From Omnitrophica WOR_2 bacterium RIFCSPLOWO2_01_FULL_41_12 (lineage in GTDB: Bacteria; Omnitrophota; Gorgyraeia; Gygaellales; Profunditerraquicolaceae), in contig MHGW01000009.1 of assembly GCA_001805765.1 (NCBI GenBank), forward strand, positions 1 to 11,728: a stretch of DNA of 11,728 nucleotides. Reading direction: 5' to 3'. The translations under genes were made by a program, and so were the position numbers. The notes beneath the pieces are model-generated. The model made no database searches, was not told the DNA's origin, and saw only the letters and a list, made by a program, of their open reading frames with translations. This document shows positions 7,883 through 11,728 of the stretch, one piece after another; position 1 is the first letter of the stretch; the number at the start of each line of letters is the position of its first letter.

Positions 7883-8902
7883 ATGCAAAGATTATTTATA
7901 ACCAGTGAAAATTTAAAAATCTTAGTCGCGAACTTAAAAAAGAGTTGCGATGAATTTATTGCGCCTAAAAAAGAGCACCTGGATGACATTGTCTTTGCTG
8001 ATACAAAGAACGATCATGCTGAACTCCTAAACTACGAAGGCAATTCAGTAATATCACCAAGGGCATTTTTGTTGCCGCAAACCGAAGAGCTTTTTGAAAT
8101 AAAATCTGTAAAGAATGCTAGTTTTTCTCCGATCGAAGATAAAAAGAAGCGCATATTCTATGGTCTGCGGCCGTGCGATATAAAGGCATTGACACTGATG
8201 CGCAGTTTTTTTAGCGGCGACTTCATCGATCTGCCTTATCAAGAAAAATATGAGCGTTCCACTTTTATCGCCCTTGCCTGTAATAGGCTATGTTGCGATG
8301 AGGCGTTTTGCTGCGAGATGGATGCAGGGCCTGTAGCAAAAGAGGGTTACGCTCTACAGCTCGTTGCGATAGCCAAAGGATATCTTGTGGATGTGGGTGC
8401 AAAGGAAGGCCGCCAGATAGTGAGGGAGAACAAAAAATTATTTACAAAGGCAAAGGCAGCAGATGCAAAAGAGGCCGCGGTAACGTTAAGGGGTATGACA
8501 AAAGGACGCAAAAGGATAGATTATAAAAAACTTGCCAAGATAATGAAAGAGGACAAACTCAAACCGTCGGTCTGGGACGATATAGGCCTGCGTTGTGTGG
8601 TCTGTTCCGGATGCATAACCTTATGCCCTACGTGTAGCTGTTTCGGTATTGCAGATAGATTAGATGGCGATAGCGGCACGCGCTTTAGATATTGCGACGG
8701 TTGTCCGTATGCTGGTTTCACCAGGATGGCAGGAGAAAATACGCCTTTTCCTCTACACAAAGATCGTATACGCAGATTCTTCGAGCATAAGCTGAATATA
8801 GACGTAGAGCGATATGGAACTCCCAGTTGCGTTGGTTGTGCAAGGTGTATCCAGACCTGCCCCGGTAATATAAGCATACGTAAGTTTATTGATACAGTAT
8901 GA
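7883..8902 (+). CDS. 4Fe-4S electron-transfer subunit, sulfhydrogenase beta / AsrA type
   Basis: This 339-residue protein resembles the beta subunit of archaeal-type sulfhydrogenases and anaerobic sulfite reductase subunit A, which carry electrons between a flavin subunit and a catalytic subunit. The N-terminal domain has the family block FYGLRPCDIKAL (92-103) and a cysteine-rich stretch at 133-144. The C-terminus has two 4Fe-4S sites: Cys238-x2-Cys241-x2-Cys244-x3-Cys248-Pro and Cys316-x2-Cys319-x2-Cys322-x3-Cys326-Pro. Further cysteines at 251, 253, 271 and 274 lie between them. It starts 9 bases after the formate dehydrogenase gene with no clear ribosome site. It overlaps the flavin subunit gene as ATGA, so the two are translationally coupled. 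No hydrogenase or sulfite reductase catalytic subunit is near, so it most likely serves the formate dehydrogenase as its partner. Confidence 0.85.
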   Translation: MQRLFITSENLKILVANLKKSCDEFIAPKKEHLDDIVFADTKNDHAELLNYEGNSVISPRAFLLPQTEELFEIKSVKNASFSPIEDKKKRIFYGLRPCDIKALTLMRSFFSGDFIDLPYQEKYERSTFIALACNRLCCDEAFCCEMDAGPVAKEGYALQLVAIAKGYLVDVGAKEGRQIVRENKKLFTKAKAADAKEAAVTLRGMTKGRKRIDYKKLAKIMKEDKLKPSVWDDIGLRCVVCSGCITLCPTCSCFGIADRLDGDSGTRFRYCDGCPYAGFTRMAGENTPFPLHKDRIRRFFEHKLNIDVERYGTPSCVGCARCIQTCPGNISIRKFIDTV

Positions 8903-9723
8903 AAAACGAATACTTACCGATAAAAGCCGTAATTGAGAAAGTTATTGTTGAGAGCCCGGATGCCAAGACTTTCATCTTGAGGCCTATAGATAAGACTAAT
9001 CATATGCTCAAACATAAACCCGGCCAATTTGTGATGCTTTCTTTAGCCGGCTACGGTGAGGCGCCATTTACCTATGCATCTTCTCCTATAAAAGATGGAG
9101 TATTTCAGATTTCAGTAAGAAGGGTAGGAATCCTTACCCATGCTTTGCATCAGTTAAAAGAAAAAGATATTGTGGGAGTACGGGGCCCGTACGGGAATAC
9201 ATTTCCTTTGGCTAAGATAAAGAATAAAGATATCCTTTTTATTGCTGGCGGATGCGGAATGGCGCCGCTGCGCCCGCTTATTCAATACGTCTTTAAAAAC
9301 AGAAAAGACTATGGCCGGATAGAGATTATTTATGGTTGTCGCAGCCCAAAAGATATATTCTATAAAGAGGAAATAAAATCTTGGGCCAATAACCCAAACA
9401 GTAGCGTTCACCTCACTGTGGATGAGCCTGATCAGGCCTGGGGAGGAACTTGCGGAGTAGTCTGTATCTTATTGCCCAAAATTAAAGTAAACCCCAAGAC
9501 TTCCTTAGTTTTCCTGTGCGGCCCAGGGGTAATGATCAAGTTTGCAATTAAAGATATTTTAAAATTAGGATTTAAAGAAAACAATATTTATGCATCCTTA
9601 GAGCGGTATATGAAATGCGGCATAGGTAAATGCGGCCATTGTTATATAAAAGGAAAATATGTTTGCCTGGATGGCCCAAATTTCTCCTATGCTCAAATGA
9701 AAGAATTAGGGATAGATTCATGA
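8899..9723 (+). CDS. FAD/NAD(P)-binding oxidoreductase with C-terminal 2Fe-2S, sulfhydrogenase gamma / AsrB / PyrK type
   Basis: This 274-residue protein has the ferredoxin-NADP reductase layout. An FAD-binding barrel spans about 8-100, with PGQFVMLSL (41-49) and EAPFTYASSP (54-63). A nucleotide-binding domain begins at about 110, with LFIAGGCGMAPLRP (113-126) and LCGPGVMIKF (206-215). A C-terminal 2Fe-2S site is Cys240-x4-Cys245-x2-Cys248-x7-Cys256. This is the set found in HydG/HyhG, AsrB and PyrK, which exchange electrons between NAD(P)H and FeS partners. It overlaps both neighbours by 4 bases (ATGA). With the preceding subunit and formate dehydrogenase it would form a soluble formate:NAD(P) oxidoreductase. 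NAD versus NADP preference is not decided by anything I can see. Confidence 0.88.
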   Translation: MKNEYLPIKAVIEKVIVESPDAKTFILRPIDKTNHMLKHKPGQFVMLSLAGYGEAPFTYASSPIKDGVFQISVRRVGILTHALHQLKEKDIVGVRGPYGNTFPLAKIKNKDILFIAGGCGMAPLRPLIQYVFKNRKDYGRIEIIYGCRSPKDIFYKEEIKSWANNPNSSVHLTVDEPDQAWGGTCGVVCILLPKIKVNPKTSLVFLCGPGVMIKFAIKDILKLGFKENNIYASLERYMKCGIGKCGHCYIKGKYVCLDGPNFSYAQMKELGIDS

Positions 9724-10190
9724 GAATAATTACAGTATCAGGAGCACATAGCGGTGTCGGTAAAACGACTGTAGCAGAGGCGTTACTTAAAAAACTAAAA
9801 GGGTGGTCTTGTCTTAAGGTAACTGTTAGGCATAATGGTGGTTTTTGTCCTACAGGCAGAGACTGTGGGGTTTGTGATACGCTAAGCTCCAAGTTTTGCA
9901 TCGTGAGCGATGAAAATATAATAGAAGAGAAAGATAAGGATACGCAGCGGTTTAAAGCATCAGGGGCTAAAAAAGTGCTTTGGCTGAAAGCTAAACCCGA
10001 AGGGCTAAAACAGGGGCTTAAGAAAGCCATAGCTAAATTTAAAGGCGCAAAAGGCCTTATTATCGAAGGCAATAGTGCCCTTAGGTATATCGAGCCGGAT
10101 TTAGCAATTTTCCTAAAGAGAAAAAATTCGCTTTTAAAAGATTCTGCGTGGCCCGCAATTAAAAAAGCGGATTTAGTGCTGACTTTATGA
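9720..10190 (+). CDS. MobB-like P-loop NTPase, probable molybdopterin-guanine dinucleotide biosynthesis accessory protein
   Basis: This 156-residue P-loop protein has a Walker A motif SGAHSGVGKTT (7-17) right at the N-terminus. It also has the MobB-like block KDTQRFKASGAKKVLWLKA (73-91) and IIEGNSAL later. MobB proteins bind GTP and assist MobA in making or handing over the guanine dinucleotide cofactor. Unlike E. coli MobB it has a cysteine-bearing segment, Cys43-x5-Cys49-x2-Cys52-x7-Cys60, after the first strand, which could hold a metal. I chose ATG 9720, which overlaps the upstream gene as ATGA with AGGGA about 8 bases before. The longer in-frame frame from 9630 would run through the 2Fe-2S segment of the upstream gene. 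Context (mobA, formate dehydrogenase, moaA) supports a molybdenum or tungsten cofactor role. The exact step is uncertain. Confidence 0.75.
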   Translation: MRIITVSGAHSGVGKTTVAEALLKKLKGWSCLKVTVRHNGGFCPTGRDCGVCDTLSSKFCIVSDENIIEEKDKDTQRFKASGAKKVLWLKAKPEGLKQGLKKAIAKFKGAKGLIIEGNSALRYIEPDLAIFLKRKNSLLKDSAWPAIKKADLVLTL

Positions 10191-10196
10191 TATAAT
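10188..10196 (+). promoter_or_regulatory. Extended -10 promoter for the moaA riboswitch transcript
   Basis: TATAAT at 10191-10196 is preceded by TGA at 10188-10190, giving TGnTATAAT. The TGA is also the stop codon of the MobB-like gene. No good -35 is seen at 16-18 bases upstream, which extended -10 promoters tolerate. A start about 7 bases downstream (near 10203) would fall just before the first stem of the riboswitch at 10205, as expected for a dedicated promoter. The 10-mer ATGATATAAT is identical to that of the promoter at 394-422. Read-through from the upstream genes is also possible. Confidence 0.65.
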
Positions 10197-10204
10197 AATA
10201 TTTG

Positions 10205-10306
10205 TTCTCCGAGCCTTTGCACCTAAATCATGGTTAAGATATGGGGCAGGGGCCGATTCGGGCAGGGAAAGAAATGAACCTGCCTCCTCGTGCTTGGAAA
10301 GGAGAA
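10205..10306 (+). ncRNA. Molybdenum (or tungsten) cofactor riboswitch aptamer, Moco RNA type
   Basis: This leader lies directly before moaA and carries the marks I recall for the Moco RNA motif: TCTCCGAGCC at the 5' side and GGAAAGGAGAA at the 3' side. The closing stem P1 pairs TTCTCC (10205-10210) with GGAGAA (10301-10306). A second stem pairs GCAC (10219-10222) with GTGC (10290-10293). A strong inner hairpin pairs GGGCAGG (10260-10266) with CCTGCCT (10279-10285), closing a 12-nt loop. Moco RNAs sense the finished cofactor and repress its synthesis genes. A stable stem in the 10223-10242 region, where Moco-type members carry an extra stem, is not obvious, so a tungsten-cofactor variant is possible. 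The assignment rests on motif, pairing and the moaA context, without a covariance search. Confidence 0.87.
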
Positions 10307-10331
10307 ATGCCAATTCTTTAAAACACGAGGA
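10285..10331 (+). promoter_or_regulatory. Antiterminator pairing of the moaA riboswitch
   Basis: TCCTCGTG (10285-10292), inside the 3' part of the aptamer, is a perfect 8-base complement of CACGAGGA (10324-10331), in the loop and 3' arm of the terminator. The two pairings cannot coexist: aptamer stems use 10285 and 10290-10293, and the terminator uses 10327-10337. Without ligand this helix should form and let transcription reach moaA. With cofactor bound, the aptamer should hold the 5' strand and the terminator should form. The direction of control is inferred from geometry and from known feedback by such riboswitches. Confidence 0.75.
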
Positions 10332-10348
10332 ATTGGCTTTAGTTTTTT
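10309..10348 (+). terminator. Intrinsic terminator, regulated expression platform before moaA
   Basis: GCCAATTC (10309-10316) pairs perfectly with GAATTGGC (10330-10337). Three more pairs (T-G, T-A, T-G) extend the stem to about 11 bp around a loop of AAAACAC. TTTAGTTTTTT (10338-10348) follows as the U-tract. It lies between the riboswitch aptamer and the moaA start, only 7 bases before the ATG. It is therefore an attenuator and not an end-of-operon terminator. Confidence 0.87.
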
Positions 10349-10355
10349 AGAGACA

Positions 10356-11333
10356 ATGGAAGAGCTAACCGACAAATTTAACCGCCGAATAGATTATTTG
10401 AGGGTGTCTGTTACGGACAGATGCAATTTAAGGTGCGTCTACTGTATGCCGCAATGCGGCGTCTCACAGAAAGCGCCCGGCGAGATTCTGGCCTTTGAGG
10501 AAATCTCCCGCATCGTAAAGCTAGCCATAGGCATGGGAATAGATAAGATTAAAGTCACCGGCGGTGAACCTTTGGTCAGAAAGGGCTTACCCCGGCTTTT
10601 GCATTTGATTTCTTCACTCGCGGGCTTAAAAGACCTGTCACTAACTACAAATGGAATGCTGCTGGCCAGATACAGCAAAGAGCTGAAAGCAGCAGGATTA
10701 AAGAAACTGAATATCAGTATTGATACTTTAGATAGTCAAAAATTTGCACATATAGCCAGATTTGGCAAACTGGATAATGTCTTGGCAGGCATAGATGCTG
10801 CCGGCAAAGAAAAATTCTTGATTAAATTAAACGTGGTGATGATGAAAGGACTAAATGATGACGAGATTTTAGACTTTGTCCGCTTTGCCCAAGACAGACA
10901 AATTATCGTTAGATTCATTGAATTAATGCCCATGGCCGGAAATAGTATTTTAAGTGAGGATTTATATATGTCCGGTGAAGAGATTAAACAAAGATTAACT
11001 GCCTTAGGAAATCTCAAGAGGCTCTACGCAAAATTTGGCCATGGCCCGGCGCAATATTATAAAATAGAGGGCACTCAAGCCATCATCGGTTTGATCAGCC
11101 CGATGAGCTGTAAGTTCTGTTTTAGTTGCAATCGCTTAAGATTAACTGCAGATGGCATGCTTAAACCTTGTTTAGTTAGTGAGCAAGGCTTGGATTTGAA
11201 AAGGCCTTTGCGCTTTGGTGAAGAAGAAGAAGTAGCGCAGTTAATCCAGCAGGCCGTATTTCTTAAGCCGCAAGGCCACCACTTAGATTTTAATTCTCAA
11301 AGGCAATATCTGATGTCTGAGATCGGAGGTTGA
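10356..11333 (+). CDS. moaA: GTP 3',8-cyclase MoaA, radical SAM, first step of molybdopterin synthesis
   Basis: This 325-residue protein has the usual MoaA length. It converts GTP to 3',8-cyclo-GTP, which MoaC turns into cyclic pyranopterin monophosphate. The radical SAM cluster is Cys23-x3-Cys27-x2-Cys30 (RCNLRCVYCMP), and the SAM-binding TGGEPLVRK lies at 68-76. The second, substrate-binding cluster is Cys255-x2-Cys258-x13-Cys272 in the block FCFSCNRLRLTADG onward. The protein ends in Gly-Gly, the tail needed for catalysis in characterised MoaA. I chose ATG 10356 because an upstream in-frame GTG at 10290 lies inside the riboswitch and would place 22 unrelated residues in front. Only 7 bases separate the terminator U-tract from this ATG, and the ribosome site is weak (AGAGA). 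Expression is probably controlled by the riboswitch, linking moaA to cofactor level. The next gene overlaps its stop codon. Confidence 0.96.
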   Translation: MEELTDKFNRRIDYLRVSVTDRCNLRCVYCMPQCGVSQKAPGEILAFEEISRIVKLAIGMGIDKIKVTGGEPLVRKGLPRLLHLISSLAGLKDLSLTTNGMLLARYSKELKAAGLKKLNISIDTLDSQKFAHIARFGKLDNVLAGIDAAGKEKFLIKLNVVMMKGLNDDEILDFVRFAQDRQIIVRFIELMPMAGNSILSEDLYMSGEEIKQRLTALGNLKRLYAKFGHGPAQYYKIEGTQAIIGLISPMSCKFCFSCNRLRLTADGMLKPCLVSEQGLDLKRPLRFGEEEEVAQLIQQAVFLKPQGHHLDFNSQRQYLMSEIGG

Positions 11334-11728
11334 TGGTTATGGTCTGGATAAATTTATTTTTCACTTTTTTCAGGATAGGGCTATTTGCTATTGGCGGCGC
11401 ATATTCTTTCTTGCCGCTGATTGAGAGAGAGGTTGTCCAGAGGTATCAATGGTTAAGCAAAGAGGAGTTTCTGGATGTTTTAGGCGTAACGCAGGTTTTT
11501 CCCGGAGCCATTTCCATTAAATACGCTACCTATGCCGGCTATAAAATGGGTGGGGTGCTGGGAGTGATTATGGCGAATTTAGGCAATATTTTAGCTCCCA
11601 CACTAATGATCATCTTTGCCTCAAGTTTATATGCAAGATATAAGGATTCCCTTGCATTTAAAGGCGCCCTTGAGGCAGTGCGGCTTTGCGTCTTTGCGCT
11701 GATAATTGCCGTAGCCTTTCAGGCGCTG
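11333..11728 (+). CDS. Chromate-transporter (ChrA/CHR) family membrane protein, N-terminal part (cut by window end)
   Basis: The open frame runs to the window edge with 132 codons visible and no stop. The N-terminal FFRIGLFAIGGAYSFLPLIE, the following ERE and W-LS-EEFLDVLGVTQVFPGA, and the glycine-rich membrane helices are typical of one CHR domain. Those proteins are best known for chromate efflux, but homologues occur widely in organisms with no known chromate exposure. The start is either ATG 11333, overlapping the moaA stop as TGATG, or ATG 11339, which sits better spaced (9 bases) behind CGGAGG. The two differ by two residues. Because it is coupled to moaA it should share the riboswitch. 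Many bacteria encode the CHR unit as two adjacent half-size genes, so a second half may follow. Substrate is unknown. Confidence 0.85.
   Translation, partial: MVMVWINLFFTFFRIGLFAIGGAYSFLPLIEREVVQRYQWLSKEEFLDVLGVTQVFPGAISIKYATYAGYKMGGVLGVIMANLGNILAPTLMIIFASSLYARYKDSLAFKGALEAVRLCVFALIIAVAFQAL

Noticed and set aside
9630..9719. Longer N-terminus for the MobB-like gene from 9630
   Set aside because: It runs out of frame through the 2Fe-2S motif region of the upstream gene. ATG 9720 sits right before the Walker A strand with an ATGA overlap.
10290..10355. GTG 10290 as the moaA start
   Set aside because: It lies inside the riboswitch and terminator, and the added residues are the translated hairpin. 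The MoaA family begins a few residues before the RRIDYLRVSVT block.

Overview
The window is one gene-dense, co-directional (+ strand) stretch of bacterial DNA. It is moderately AT-rich, with strong GGAGG ribosome binding sites and almost no intergenic space. The gene content points to an anaerobic bacterium: a formate channel, a cytoplasmic molybdenum or tungsten formate dehydrogenase with iron-sulfur/flavin partner subunits, and cofactor synthesis genes. A GAF-ANTAR regulator and an alpha-type glutamine synthetase fit many anaerobic lineages. An uncultured group such as Omnitrophota is my guess from overall style only, because no marker gene here settles taxonomy.

Layout. Positions 1-367 hold the 3' end of a PhoU gene. 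A near-consensus extended -10 sigma70-type promoter (394-422) follows and appears to drive a tightly packed array from 482 to 10190. First come nitrogen and amino acid genes: an Lrp/AsnC regulator, a class I aminotransferase, glutamine synthetase (glnA) and a GAF-ANTAR antitermination protein. A small tatA gene comes next. Then comes a formate block: mobA, an FNT-family formate/nitrite channel, a cysteine-type formate dehydrogenase catalytic subunit, a 4Fe-4S subunit and an FAD/NAD(P)/2Fe-2S subunit of the sulfhydrogenase/AsrAB kind, and a MobB-like P-loop protein. Gaps in this array are 15 bases or less, and several genes overlap as ATGA or TAATG.

Positions 10188-10355 are the main non-coding element. 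They hold a second extended -10 promoter that shares the 10-mer ATGATATAAT with the first, a molybdenum (or tungsten) cofactor riboswitch aptamer, and a mutually exclusive antiterminator/terminator pair directly in front of moaA. A chromate-transporter-family gene overlaps the moaA stop codon by one base and runs off the window end.

How it works together (inference). The FNT channel would bring in formate. The three-subunit enzyme would oxidise it in the cytoplasm and pass electrons through FeS clusters and FAD to NAD(P). MoaA, MobA and the MobB-like protein would supply the pterin cofactor, with moaA under cofactor feedback through the riboswitch. Sharing a transcript with ammonia assimilation and an ANTAR protein suggests that reductant supply and nitrogen status are co-regulated.
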